NCBI GenBank assembly: GCA_040218045.1
Contig: JAVJQA010000009.1
Coordinates: 19,494-83,493, forward strand
Origin: Marinoscillum sp040218045
GTDB taxonomy: Bacteria; Bacteroidota; Bacteroidia; Cytophagales; Cyclobacteriaceae
Length of the DNA stretch: 64,000 bases
Direction of reading: 5' to 3'
Made by a program: the position numbers and the translations under genes. The first letter of the stretch is position 1. Every line of letters begins with the position of its first letter. The notes beneath the pieces are model-generated. The model had not been told where the DNA came from and searched no databases. It saw nothing but the letters and a program-made list of their open reading frames with translations. This document shows positions 16,548-25,700 of the stretch, one piece after another.

Positions 16548-16991
16548 ATGGAAGACGTAGCGCTTTTAATCTTATACGGATCTCAAACAGGGAATGCCGA
16601 ACATCTTGCAGGCCAGTTACATGCAATGTGCCTCGCTAACGGGGTGAATGCTGTATCCATGAATATGTCAGCGTATGATCCTGATGAGTTGGAGAATGTA
16701 CGAAACCTGGCAATCATCGTAAGCACCCATGGAATTGGCGAGCCGCCTATCTCTGCTCAGCAGTGCTATTTTAGTCTAGTGCAAAGCACTCAAAAGCTTC
16801 ATCAACTCCAGTACACTGTGCTGGCCCTTGGAGACACAGAGTACGCTCTATTCTGTGAAGCAGGAAAAGATTTTGATAGGGTTTTAAATGAGCTCGGAGC
16901 CACGAGAATCATCCCTCGCGTGGATTGTGATGTAAACTATGAGGCCAGAGCTCGGCAATGGATGAAAACACTAATCATGAACTTAAAATAG
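16548..16991 (+). CDS. Flavodoxin-domain protein
   Basis: A 147-residue single-domain flavodoxin. The FMN phosphate loop is clear (LYGSQTGNAEHLA), followed by STHGIGEPP and ALGDTEYALFCEAGKDFD, which match the flavodoxin-like domain of sulfite reductase flavoprotein and MioC types more than classical short flavodoxins. The ending WMKTLIMNLK is normal. It would carry one or two electrons for a partner enzyme. The next gene is a transsulfuration-type PLP enzyme starting 5 bp after the stop, and a globin lies further on. A sulfur or redox role is therefore suggested but not shown. Confidence 0.88.
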   Translation: MEDVALLILYGSQTGNAEHLAGQLHAMCLANGVNAVSMNMSAYDPDELENVRNLAIIVSTHGIGEPPISAQQCYFSLVQSTQKLHQLQYTVLALGDTEYALFCEAGKDFDRVLNELGATRIIPRVDCDVNYEARARQWMKTLIMNLK

Positions 16992-16996
16992 TCAGC

Positions 16997-18133
16997 ATGA
17001 AAAATGAAACAAGATGCGTTCACCCTTTAGGCAAACCAAAAGACAAACCGATTAGCGTTACCCCCGCAATTCACCCCTCAACAGCATACCACTACATTGA
17101 TAATGGCCAATTGATCTATCCCGGCTTCTCTTCTACTCCAAACCAGGAGCGTTTGGGAAAAATCATTGCAAACCTTGAGGGTGCGGATTTCGGAATTGCT
17201 TTTAGCTCTGGGATGGCAGCTATTACCAGTACTATTCTTTCTCTTGTAAGAGCTGGGGACCACATTATTTGGAGCAAGGAACTCTATGGCGGAACCCAGA
17301 AATTTGCCACTGATGAGCTGAGTCACAGACAAGTTTCATGCAGTTTCGTGAATGGCTCGGTTGAGGATTTGGAGCGCGCAAGACTCCCAAATACAAAATT
17401 GGTTTTCATAGAATCGCCCTCCAATCCTACCCTCAAAATCGTTGACCTGATGGCAGTGTCTACCTGGGCACAAAAAAACAAACTGATTACTATCATAGAC
17501 AACACATTTGCAACTCCTATAAACCAACGCCCACTCTCTTTAGGGTTTGACATTGTGCTACATAGTGGAACAAAATTTCTTGGTGGCCACAACGATTTGA
17601 TGTTTGGTGGATTGGCCACCAAATGGCCCGACTATTATGAGTTGATAAGGAAATATATCAAACTGCATGGTGGTAGTCTGGATGCCCATTCGTGCTACTT
17701 AGCCGAAAGAAGCATAAAAACCTTAAGCTTGAGAGTGAGACAACAAAATGAATCTGCACTAAATATTGCACATTTCCTACAGGACCACCACATGATCAGC
17801 AAAGTGTATTACCCGGGCCTACCTACACACGAAAATCATCAGATCGCCAGAAACCAAATGTCAGGTTACGGAGGTTTGCTTTCTTTTCAAATAGAAGCAT
17901 CACCTACCCGGCTAAAAACCTTTTTATCTCATCTCAGAATTATTAGCCCAGCGCTAAGTCTTGGAGGGGTTGAAAGTTTGATTTGCATTCCTGCTCATAC
18001 TTCACACGCCGGGATGTCTGCCAGTAACCTGATGGATTTAAATATTACTGATACCTTATTGCGCTTATCAGTAGGAATTGAAGATGCAGAGGATCTTATT
18101 GAGGATCTTTCATCAGCACTTCTTAGCATGTAG
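16997..18133 (+). CDS. Transsulfuration-family PLP enzyme (Cys/Met metabolism)
   Basis: A 378-residue cytoplasmic fold-type I PLP enzyme of the cystathionine gamma-synthase/gamma-lyase family. Visible signatures are AFSSGMAAITS (phosphate binding), ELYGGTQ, FIESPSNPTLKIVD, IIDNTFATPINQ and the Schiff-base lysine K193 in HSGTKFLGGHND, with the C-terminal SLGGVESLICIPAHTSH. The reaction (gamma-synthase, gamma-lyase, methionine gamma-lyase or sulfhydrylase) cannot be fixed by eye. I start at ATG 16997 (MKNETRCVHP), the usual beginning of the family, not the in-frame 16958 inside the flavodoxin gene. It is translationally close to the flavodoxin gene, which hints at a shared sulfur-related task. 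Confidence 0.9.
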   Translation: MKNETRCVHPLGKPKDKPISVTPAIHPSTAYHYIDNGQLIYPGFSSTPNQERLGKIIANLEGADFGIAFSSGMAAITSTILSLVRAGDHIIWSKELYGGTQKFATDELSHRQVSCSFVNGSVEDLERARLPNTKLVFIESPSNPTLKIVDLMAVSTWAQKNKLITIIDNTFATPINQRPLSLGFDIVLHSGTKFLGGHNDLMFGGLATKWPDYYELIRKYIKLHGGSLDAHSCYLAERSIKTLSLRVRQQNESALNIAHFLQDHHMISKVYYPGLPTHENHQIARNQMSGYGGLLSFQIEASPTRLKTFLSHLRIISPALSLGGVESLICIPAHTSHAGMSASNLMDLNITDTLLRLSVGIEDAEDLIEDLSSALLSM

Positions 18134-18219
18134 TCTGATTGAAGTATTTACCTGCAAAACAAATTATTTTCAGTCTGATTTCGTTTATATTTCTAAACTA
18201 TTCAAAAACACCCCGAATT

Positions 18220-18876
18220 ATGAAATGGATATATATAATCAACCAAAAAACTAAAGCATCATTTGCATTAGGAACAATCTTCATCTTGATACTGATGACG
18301 AATTTGGCGGACAGCAGGCACGCGTCCGAATTAAAAAGCTCATTCTCTTCATTTTACAAAGACAGACTAATTGTAGAAGGCTACATCTATGAAATGTCGA
18401 GCTTAATGCATGAAAAGGAAATAATTTTTAAATCTGAACTGGCGAGAGCAAAGAGTCCATTGACAGAAAGAAATCAGGAAATCAATAGCTCCATGAATCA
18501 ACTAATGAAAGACTATGAAGAAACCAAGCTGACTGAGTCGGAAACGCTTCATTTTGATAACTTGAAAAAGGAGTTTGCACGTCTGGCGGATTCAGAGGTC
18601 GTTTTTGGAGAGACTTCAGAAAGAAGCGTTCATACCCAACAACAAATCATACTACATCATCAAAAAATCTCCAAAAGTCTTGATGAACTATCAGGCATTC
18701 AGCTTTCGGAAGGACAAAACATCCTTGATAAATCGAACCGCATATTTGCCTCTGATTATATTACTTCGAAATTTGAAATTGGTGTCTTATTTATCATTGG
18801 ATTGATTATTCAGGCGCTTATCTTTTCTTCTCGATCGTTTACCTCTAAATTTCCCCAGCAGAGTTCACTTAATTAA
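18220..18876 (+). CDS. Two-TM four-helix-bundle sensor protein, copy B
   Basis: A 218-residue membrane protein, paralogue of the protein at 15180-15848. One helix lies near the N-terminus (about 16-34), then a periplasmic four-helix-bundle region (about 40-180) and a second helix (about 185-205), with a short tail. No HAMP, kinase or methyl-accepting region follows. The start at 18220 (MKWIYIINQKTK) mirrors MKWKDILSK of copy A, so I reject the longer start at 18139. The globin gene begins 4 bp after the stop, so the sensor and the globin are surely co-expressed. That pairing suggests sensing of a small ligand or redox state, but this is inference. Confidence 0.72.
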   Translation: MKWIYIINQKTKASFALGTIFILILMTNLADSRHASELKSSFSSFYKDRLIVEGYIYEMSSLMHEKEIIFKSELARAKSPLTERNQEINSSMNQLMKDYEETKLTESETLHFDNLKKEFARLADSEVVFGETSERSVHTQQQIILHHQKISKSLDELSGIQLSEGQNILDKSNRIFASDYITSKFEIGVLFIIGLIIQALIFSSRSFTSKFPQQSSLN

Positions 18877-18880
18877 CTTA

Positions 18881-19273
18881 ATGTCACTACCAGATATAAA
18901 AGACCTCACGGACATCAAACTTCTAGTAGACAGCTTCTACGATAAAATCAGAAATGACCCCAAATTAAGCCCGATATTCAATGAGGTAATCAAAGATAAA
19001 TGGCCAGTGCATTTGGAAAAAATGTACACCTTCTGGCAGACGGCCCTGCTCTCAGAACACACCTATTTCGGCAGACCGTTCCCACCTCATGCGCAGCTAC
19101 CTGTAGATGCCTCGCATTTTGATAGATGGATTACGCTTTTTTACGAAACCATTGATGAAAACTTCGTTGGAGAAAAAGCAGATGAAGCAAAAATCAGGTC
19201 AGGAAAAATGGCCATGATGTTTCAATACAAAATAGAATACTTCAGGGAAAGTGGGAAAAAGCCACTCATGTGA
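18881..19273 (+). CDS. Group 3 truncated haemoglobin
   Basis: A 130-residue cytoplasmic globin of the truncated group 3 (P-type) family. Helix B carries Tyr20 (SFYDKIRNDPKL), followed by HLEKMYTFWQTALL and FPPHAQLP, and the proximal haem ligand is H79 in HFDRWITLFYETI, as in Campylobacter Ctb-type proteins. Family members bind O2 or NO and are usually linked to nitrosative stress or microaerobic life. It ends a run that starts with a sigma54-type regulatory pair. The last 80 bp are repeated in decayed form at 20703-20784, so the 3' end has been a recombination site. Confidence 0.92.
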   Translation: MSLPDIKDLTDIKLLVDSFYDKIRNDPKLSPIFNEVIKDKWPVHLEKMYTFWQTALLSEHTYFGRPFPPHAQLPVDASHFDRWITLFYETIDENFVGEKADEAKIRSGKMAMMFQYKIEYFRESGKKPLM

Positions 19274-19274
19274 A
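19193..19274 (+). repeat. direct repeat, globin 3' end (intact copy)
   Basis: The last ~82 bp of the globin gene are matched by 20703-20784 at about 90% (8 or 9 mismatches, no gaps seen). The interval between the copies is 1.43 kb. Confidence 0.8.
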
Positions 19275-19649
19275 TCCAGGAAAGAGGCTCGCTTAGTGAC
19301 CCTTCTTCTATTTAAAATAGTTGCCATTTCCATTACAGTAACTTCGGGCTGGCGGGCTGGATTTATTATTCCGTTATTCTTTACAGGTGCCGTCCTTGGT
19401 CTTATCATTCATCAGGTTGTCCCATCAGTAAATATTTCATTGGTAGTGGTTAGTTGTATGGCTGCCATCAATGTATGTGTCACAAGAACACCTTTAAGCA
19501 CAACCATTCTATTGGCCACACTTACTGGGTTCACCTATTTTATACCGATATTATTTGCCAGACTGACGGGGTACTTCTTAGCACCAAAGGCACCATTTAT
19601 TTCTACTCAATTAAAAGAGGAAGGTTCAGGGCCAAAAACCATTAAATAA
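19275..19649 (+). pseudogene. C-terminal remnant of a ClC-type chloride channel
   Basis: About 125 codons directly after the globin stop read like the last membrane part of a ClC voltage-gated chloride channel/transporter. The key block is SGWRAGFIIPLFFTGAVLG, matching the family GSG-x-x-GG-x-x-x-PLFF-x-GA-x-LG motif, then more hydrophobic helices and a polar tail ending GPKTIK. Complete proteins exceed 400 residues and the N-terminal two thirds are missing. Codons are intact, but the only ATG (19251) is inside the globin gene in another frame. It is a truncated relic fused to the globin tail by recombination. Confidence 0.7.
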
Positions 19650-19755
19650 CTCTAAAGATTTACCGAGGCTGTGCGAGTGTTTTAAACAAAGCTCTTGTGA
19701 ATTGATTAAAAGACAGAATCATATTAGCTTACTGTACCCAAAAATATTAGAAGCT

Positions 19756-20463
19756 ATGACCCGATTATTTCTTACAATTCTGTCAACTTATCTGTCGCTC
19801 ATCTCATTTTCACAATCACCCATCGGTGCATGGGAACGGACATTCACAAATGAGTCTGGAGAAACCATCAAAAGTGTGGTGATTTTCGCTGAAGGCTATC
19901 AATCCATAGCTTATTACAATGCAGAAACAGGTGCATTTGTCAGCACAAATGGTGGTACATGGGCATTGGAAGGTAGCATGATGACTGAAAAAGTGGAGTT
20001 TGACACTAAAAACCCAGATCGTGTGGGTTCCGAAATTAAGTTTGAAATAGCCTTATCAGATAATGCATTGGAGATCGTAGGTACTGATGTACGGATGACA
20101 CGCATTGATAATGGCACACCTGGCGCACTTAATGGTGCCTGGCTAATGTCAGGTCGGATCAAAGATGGAGAAACACAATCACGTGACACCAATCGTCCAC
20201 GGAAAACCATGAAAATCCTCTCCGGTACTCGCTTTCAATGGATAGCTTACAATACCGAGACAAAAGAGTTCATGGGTACTGGCGGTGGCGCTTACACAAC
20301 AATAGATGGCAAGTACACAGAAAACATCAAGTTCTTCTCCCGAGATGAATCAAGAGTTGGAGCTAGCCTTGAGTTTGACTACCAACTAAAAGGCAAAGAC
20401 TGGCACCATAGCGGACTATCCAGCAAAGGCGATCCCATGTACGAGATATGGAGTATGCGGTAG
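19756..20463 (+). CDS. Secreted two-repeat lipocalin-like protein
   Basis: A 235-residue exported protein with a signal peptide (MTRLFLTILSTYLSLISFSQ). The mature part is an internal duplication: GAWERT...IAYYNAETGAFVSTNGGTW...EFDTKNPDRVGSEIKFEIAL and GAWLMSG...IAYNTETKEFMGTGGGAY...FFSRDESRVGASLEFDYQL. The predicted all-beta, Trp- and Gly-rich repeats resemble small lipocalin-like secreted proteins of Bacteroidota; I know no function. I use the ATG at 19756, which starts the signal peptide, instead of 19702. It is the only intact gene between the two copies of the globin 3' end, so it may be cargo of that event. Confidence 0.75.
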   Translation: MTRLFLTILSTYLSLISFSQSPIGAWERTFTNESGETIKSVVIFAEGYQSIAYYNAETGAFVSTNGGTWALEGSMMTEKVEFDTKNPDRVGSEIKFEIALSDNALEIVGTDVRMTRIDNGTPGALNGAWLMSGRIKDGETQSRDTNRPRKTMKILSGTRFQWIAYNTETKEFMGTGGGAYTTIDGKYTENIKFFSRDESRVGASLEFDYQLKGKDWHHSGLSSKGDPMYEIWSMR

Positions 20464-20490
20464 CGACCAGATAATGTGGTGGTAATAGCT

Positions 20491-20615
20491 CTACTTTGTC
20501 AAGTTTATATCCTGAAATGAATTCAGTATGACGTTACTTGGTTTTAATCTTCGTTCTATCAACCTAGGGGTCATACTGAACTTGTTTCAGTATCTGTGGT
20601 TATAACTTGGCAAAG
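20491..20615. repeat. palindromic repeat with CTGAAnnnnnTTCAGTATGAC arms
   Basis: The arm at 20512-20532 pairs with 20570-20590 (18 of 21 positions). The similarity reaches outward with a gap, because CTACTTTGTCAAGTT at the left recurs as CTACTTTGCCAAGTT on the other strand at the right. Arms of the form CTGAA...TTCAG-TATGAC are a common dispersed repeat in bacterial intergenic DNA. It lies in the interval between the two globin tails and may end the gene before it. Confidence 0.6.
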
Positions 20616-20702
20616 TAGGAATCGTGCCATTTCATTGAGGTGAAGTTTTCGAACACATTGATCTTAAAGTTGATTTTGCGCATAGCAGGAGGGTAATCAA
20701 AC
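20600..20702 (-). pseudogene. short C-terminal gene remnant, family unknown
   Basis: Read leftwards, about 33 codons ending in TAA at 20600-20602 look strongly like protein (FDYPPAMRKINFKINVFENF and then TSMKWHDSYFAKL). The frame begins exactly where the decayed globin tail ends, so it is the end of some gene cut by recombination. I do not recognise the family, and no start codon remains. Confidence 0.4.
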
Positions 20703-20784
20703 ATCAGGTCGGGAAAAATGGCCATGATGTTTCAGTAATAAATAGAATCTTTCAGGGAAAGTGGTAAAAAGCCACTCACGTGAA
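20703..20784 (+). repeat. direct repeat, decayed globin 3' end
   Basis: A diverged copy of 19193-19274. In the globin frame it has a premature TAA after ATG GCC ATG ATG TTT CAG, so it codes for nothing. The divergence implies an old duplication. The rest of the gap up to 20930 shows no gene. Confidence 0.8.
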
Positions 20785-20930
20785 ATATAGAAGTAACAAC
20801 GAGACTTGTTGTAACCATTGTAAGTGTGTATTCGAGGAAGCACATTTGGATACGTAAATCATGATCAAACTATCTATGGGTTGCCGTTTACGATTCAGTA
20901 TCTTTCACAAATATTAAAACTAAAGTTGCA

Positions 20931-22073
20931 ATGTTGAAACTCAAATTCAAATCAATAATATGGATCGCCCTGACCTGTGCAGTATCTCATGGGACTTATA
21001 GCCAATCTCAGGATAAAAAGGTTAAGCCTCTTGCATTGGGTAGTTCTGCACCTGATTTCAGTCTGCCCGGAACTGATGGAAAAACCTACTCACTTTCTGA
21101 TTTCTCAAAAGACTTTCTGGTTGTTGTTTTCACGTGCAATCATTGCCCTACTGCCCAGGCCTATGAGAAACGGCTGGTAGAGATTACGGCCAGATATACC
21201 CCGAAAAATGTTGATTTTGTGGCCATATCACCTAACGACCCAAAAGCGGTGAGTTTATCCGAGCTTGGATATAGCGACCTCAATGATGACCTGGAGTCCA
21301 TGAAACTGCGAGCAAGTGATATGAAGTATAACTTCCCTTACCTATACGATGGTGACAGCCAGACTACTGCGCTGAAGTATGGCCCAGCTGCTACACCCCA
21401 TGTATTTGTTTTTGATAAAAATCGGGTGTTGGTTTATTCAGGGCGAATTGATGACACCGAAAACCCATACACAGAACCTGGGGATAAAAACCTAATCAAT
21501 GCACTGGATGCCTTGCTGGCAGGAAACAGTCCTGATAAAGTTGTGACAAAGACTTTTGGCTGCTCTATCAAATGGTCATGGAAAGATGATTGGTTGGCCA
21601 AAGAACGTAAGGAATGGTCAATGGAACCAGTTTCCCTGAATGACATTGATGTTTCAGGTGTAAAAACCCTTTTAAAAAATGACACTGACAATTTGCGATT
21701 GATCAACGTCTGGGCCACTTGGTGTGGCCCTTGCGTTCAGGAGTTTCCTGAGTTTGTAGATATCAACAGAATGTATCGCGGTAGGGATTTCGAGTTTGTT
21801 TCGATAACTACAGACAAGCCGTCAAAAAAAGAGAAAGCATTGGAATTTCTCACTAAAAAAGAAGCTTCAAATACCAATTACATCTATAGCGGCAAAAATA
21901 CTTACGACCTGATAGAGGCTGTGGATCCTGAATGGCAGGGAGCCTTACCTTATACGATTCTAGTAGCTCCAGGTGGTAAAGCCATCTACAAGGTGGACGG
22001 AACCATCGACCCATATGCCCTCAAAAAAGCAATCGTGGAATATTTGGGCAGATTTTATGCTGACAATGAATGA
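20931..22073 (+). CDS. Secreted protein with two thioredoxin-fold domains (redoxin plus TlpA-like)
   Basis: A 380-residue exported protein with a signal peptide (about 1-25, ending TYSQ). The first domain (about 30-190) is a redoxin/AhpC-TSA fold with FTCNHCPTAQAYEKR, typical of the CNHCP group often called thioredoxin family. The second (about 230-375) is TlpA/ResA-like with NVWATWCGPCVQEFPEF. Both have CxxC active sites, so it is probably a periplasmic thiol-disulfide oxidoreductase for cytochrome or envelope protein maturation. It stands alone on the plus strand, and the minus-strand hairpin beyond its stop belongs to the next gene. The substrate is unknown. Confidence 0.88.
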   Translation: MLKLKFKSIIWIALTCAVSHGTYSQSQDKKVKPLALGSSAPDFSLPGTDGKTYSLSDFSKDFLVVVFTCNHCPTAQAYEKRLVEITARYTPKNVDFVAISPNDPKAVSLSELGYSDLNDDLESMKLRASDMKYNFPYLYDGDSQTTALKYGPAATPHVFVFDKNRVLVYSGRIDDTENPYTEPGDKNLINALDALLAGNSPDKVVTKTFGCSIKWSWKDDWLAKERKEWSMEPVSLNDIDVSGVKTLLKNDTDNLRLINVWATWCGPCVQEFPEFVDINRMYRGRDFEFVSITTDKPSKKEKALEFLTKKEASNTNYIYSGKNTYDLIEAVDPEWQGALPYTILVAPGGKAIYKVDGTIDPYALKKAIVEYLGRFYADNE

Positions 22074-22080
22074 TTTATCA

Positions 22081-22111
22081 TAAAAAAGGCCAACATTTTA
22101 TGTGTTGGCCT
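22081..22111 (-). terminator. Rho-independent terminator of the 79-aa gene
   Basis: A perfect 9-bp stem AGGCCAACA/TGTTGGCCT (22087-22095 with 22103-22111). Read on the minus strand it is followed by TTTTTTA. It ends the minus-strand gene at 22124 and may also act weakly on the convergent plus-strand gene. Confidence 0.75.
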
Positions 22112-22123
22112 CTGGTATCATGA

Positions 22124-22363
22124 TCAAGCTTGATCTTTCTTTTCGTCCTCAGGCTTTCTCTTCTTTTTGTCTTCTTTTGGAGGCTCTGGTTTTTCATCAA
22201 CGATATTTCCGAACTCATCTACGTAGGCAATCATATCGTCTAGAGTTCCACCTTTATCGTTGTTTTCTTTGCGCTCCATTTTTTTCTCAAACTTCTCCTT
22301 CTTCTTCATCTGTTTCTTCTTCTCCTTCTGCTTTTTCATGAAACTGTTCTGTGATCTTGCCAT
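22124..22363 (-). CDS. Small charged protein, cold-shock-associated type
   Basis: A 79-residue hydrophilic protein. The N-terminal half is very basic (MARSQNSFMKKQKEKKKQ and further Lys-rich coil), then comes GGTLDDMIAYVDEFGNIVDE and an acidic/basic tail. The MARSQ-SF-KK...DMIAYVDEFGNI pattern occurs in many Bacteroidota as a stand-alone protein or as an extension next to CspA-like cold-shock proteins. No cold-shock domain gene is beside it here. It may be an RNA-binding accessory protein, but function is unproven. A good terminator follows its stop. Confidence 0.7.
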   Translation of the reverse strand: MARSQNSFMKKQKEKKKQMKKKEKFEKKMERKENNDKGGTLDDMIAYVDEFGNIVDEKPEPPKEDKKKRKPEDEKKDQA

Positions 22364-22715
22364 ACGTAGTATAATTTAAGTGTAACATAACCAGTCACTT
22401 TCTACCCCTGGGATGTACTGTCGGTCCCACTCCCTAACTGGATTTGGATTCAAGCTCTTTCTCTTTTTGATCTTTGACTGAGCGCCAATATTCATTAAAT
22501 CAGTGAAAGAAACGATATCAACAACGAAGTGCCTTAGGGAAACAATGGTGAAGGCTAAATGCAGGTGACTGTAAACCGCTTTTCCAATTACAAAGATAAA
22601 GGTTTTGTTTGGCTTAATAGTTCAATAATTTAAGAAAGCCTTTCTTGGCCTAGGAATTGCTAGTAAAAGTATTCATCATTATATCTTTATTAAAAAATAA
22701 ACCGCACAGCCTATT
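22364..22715. other. 352-bp gap with one unexplained minus-strand open frame
   Basis: This gap holds the promoter regions of the 79-aa gene and of the WD40-caspase gene. On the minus strand 22376-22621 is open for 81 codons without an early ATG; its only ATG (22495) would give 39 residues, MNIGAQSKIKKRKSLNPNP.... I cannot assign it to any family. It may be a small gene, a remnant or chance. Confidence 0.3.
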
Positions 22716-25700
22716 ATGTTTCATAAGCCACTCATCCTTAGCCTATTAATCCTTCAGTGTATTAAAGGGATGGCGCAGGTGGACCTGATTGTTCCGCTAG
22801 GTCATAGCCGAAAGATTGTTGATTTTACTGTTTCCCCGGATAATCAATGGATGGCATCAGTGGATGGCTCCAATGAAGTCAAAGTATGGGATTTTCAAAC
22901 TACTGAAGAAGTCTATCACTTTAAAGGTCATGAAAATGCCACAGTGGCTGTTGCTTATCATCCCATTGAAAATGTACTGGTCAGTGCAGATGTTACTGGC
23001 AAGTGCATTACATGGGATCAAGGAGGGACAAAACTTTGGTCTGTTCATCATGGAGAAAACATCAGTGCTTTAGCGTTTAGTCAATCGGGTGACACACTGA
23101 TTACAATTGGAGGAAGCAAAATGAAGCTGTGGCTTGAATCCAAACTCTTGGACACATGGACTTCCAAAATAGAAAAAATAGAAGCTGCAACACTCACTTC
23201 AGACCACCAACTAGTCATTGGAGGCACGAATGGTTCAGTGGAAACCTATCATTTAGGAAGGGGTAACGAGAAAAAATCTATCCGAGTAAGTGAGAGTGAT
23301 GTGCTGACAATGACATCTTTCTCTGGCCAGGTATTCATAGGCACACAAAAGGGAGAATTGATCAGTTTGAACCTCAAAACCCTTGAAAGTAAAAAAGAAC
23401 GTGCTATGTCCCTGCGGGTGTATGATTTAACCTATGTTCCTTCTGTTGGCACGCTATTCGCCGCAGGTAGAGACGATAAGGAGAATTTACGAGCATTCGA
23501 TTCAGACCTGAAATCGACTCCCTTGGGGATCGACTGGAAGGAAGATACTGAATCTGAAGCCTTTGCTTTTGGTATTGGTGTGATCAAATGCAACAGTGAC
23601 ACTACCCTGCTCATAGCTGACTATAACAACAGGATCAGAGCGTATGATTTTAAGAATAAAAAGTGGTCTAAATCTTTTAAAGGAAGAGCAGCAGCCATTT
23701 ATGACCTCTCTGTGGACAGAACAGGAACAAAGTTGGCCATTGCATCCAACCACGATGTGATCAAGGTGTTAGACCTTACCGGAACTGCTTCCGATATTAC
23801 TTTTTCGTCCAGTGCCATGGGATCACGAGCTATTGATTTTCACCCGGTGAATCCGGTAGTAGCTGCTTATGGGTTGGATGAACAGATTACTGTGACCAAT
23901 CTCATCAACAACAAAACTGTCTTCTCTCTCAAAGCCAATGGTAAGTACCGTACAACTCCGGTGACATTCGACCCCACAGGAAGATATGTGCTCAGAAAAA
24001 GCAGTGAAGAAGATTTTGACTTTTACAATTTCCAAACCAGTAAGCCTCAGAATCTCAAAGTGAAGAACGGTAAAGACTATGTGTTTTCTCCGGACGGCAG
24101 AAAACTCATTTTTCATACCAATAATGGAATTGCAGTTTTTGATCCGATTACTTTTCAGAAGCTAACTGAACTGAACCTGACCGACGTTCAGAGTATTGCC
24201 ATTTCGCCATCCGGTATGCTTACAGTTCTTCAGAAAGATGATCTAACTACTGATTTTTATAGTCTGAAGGATTTGACAAAAACAGGATCAATACAATTGT
24301 CAGCAAGTTCAGATGTTCTAAAGTGGAGTCCAGATGGTAAGTTCCTGATTGGTATTCGCAACTCCGTAAAACGTGGAGAACCGGCCTCTGACTATAGCGT
24401 TAAAATTTATGATCCTGAAAATGGCCAGGTAAATAAGACATTACCGGGTCATTCGGGGTTTACCTATGATATCGAATTTGTCAATAACAAGATGCTCACG
24501 GCGGGTTTGGATGGGATAATTCGAATTTGGGAATTGGATGGTAAATCCCAAGAAGAGCTTGGCATGTTGATTCCTTTTGAAGGCCAAGAATATGTAGTCA
24601 CCACTCCCAAAGGTCTCTATGATGCTACTGCTGGAGCATCAGGTGAGCTTCATTACACGAAAGCAGGCAAACTCATTGCCCTGGATCAGATCAAGGATCA
24701 TTATTACGAACCGAAACTCCTGTCAAAAATTCTTGGCTTGAATAGCGAGCAGATTAGGGTTTCAAACAACATTTCTGGTGTCGGGCTCTATCCGGAAATT
24801 TCGCTAGAGCATCCTTTAAAGAATGATGGTAAGCTTGGAATCAACCTTAACAATAGTGGTGGTGGAATTGGCCGGGTATTGATTCTCATCAATGGCAAAG
24901 AAGTGAGCAGCGATGTACGGGCCGCCTCTACTCCAGCGAATGATCGATCTCTCGAAATTGACTATGACATTACTGATCATCCTTTTCTTTACAATGACCG
25001 GGTCAATAAGATAACGATTAAGGCTTACAATCAAGATGGATCTCTTAGCTCTGATGAAAAAAGCCTTTATGTCTTTGGCGAAAATAAGGCACTTGAGCCT
25101 CCGTCTCTCTATGCCATCATAGCAGGAAGTTCGGATTACAAAGGAGAAAGCCTGGATTTAAAGTATGCGGCAAAAGATGCCACTGATTTGGCCAATGCGC
25201 TGAATCTTAGTGCCTCCAAATACCTTGGGGCTGAAAAAACCAATATCACCCTTTTGACAACAGAACAGGAGCAATCTCAATGGCCCACCAAGCAGAACAT
25301 TCAAAAAGCATTTGATGAATACAAGACCAAAGCAAAAGCCAATGATATCCTGTTTGTTTACCTCGCTGGCCATGGAGTGAACCAGTCCGGTGAAAACAGC
25401 GACTTTTATTACCTGACCTGCAGTGCAGAAAGTGGAGACATGAATAACACAGTGCTCAGAGAAGAGTCAGCAATATCCAGTAGGGAATTTACAGAATACA
25501 TTAAGTCTGTTCCTGCACTCAAGCAAATCATGATCATTGATGCCTGTCATTCAGGTAGATTGGCTTCTTCCCTGGGTTCCAGCAGAAGTGCTGTGAGTTC
25601 TACTCAAATAAGGGCCCTGGAACGGATGAAGGACAGGACAGGTCTTTTTGTGCTTGCTGGTTCGGCTGCAGACGCTGTAAGCTATGAAACAACGCTGTAT

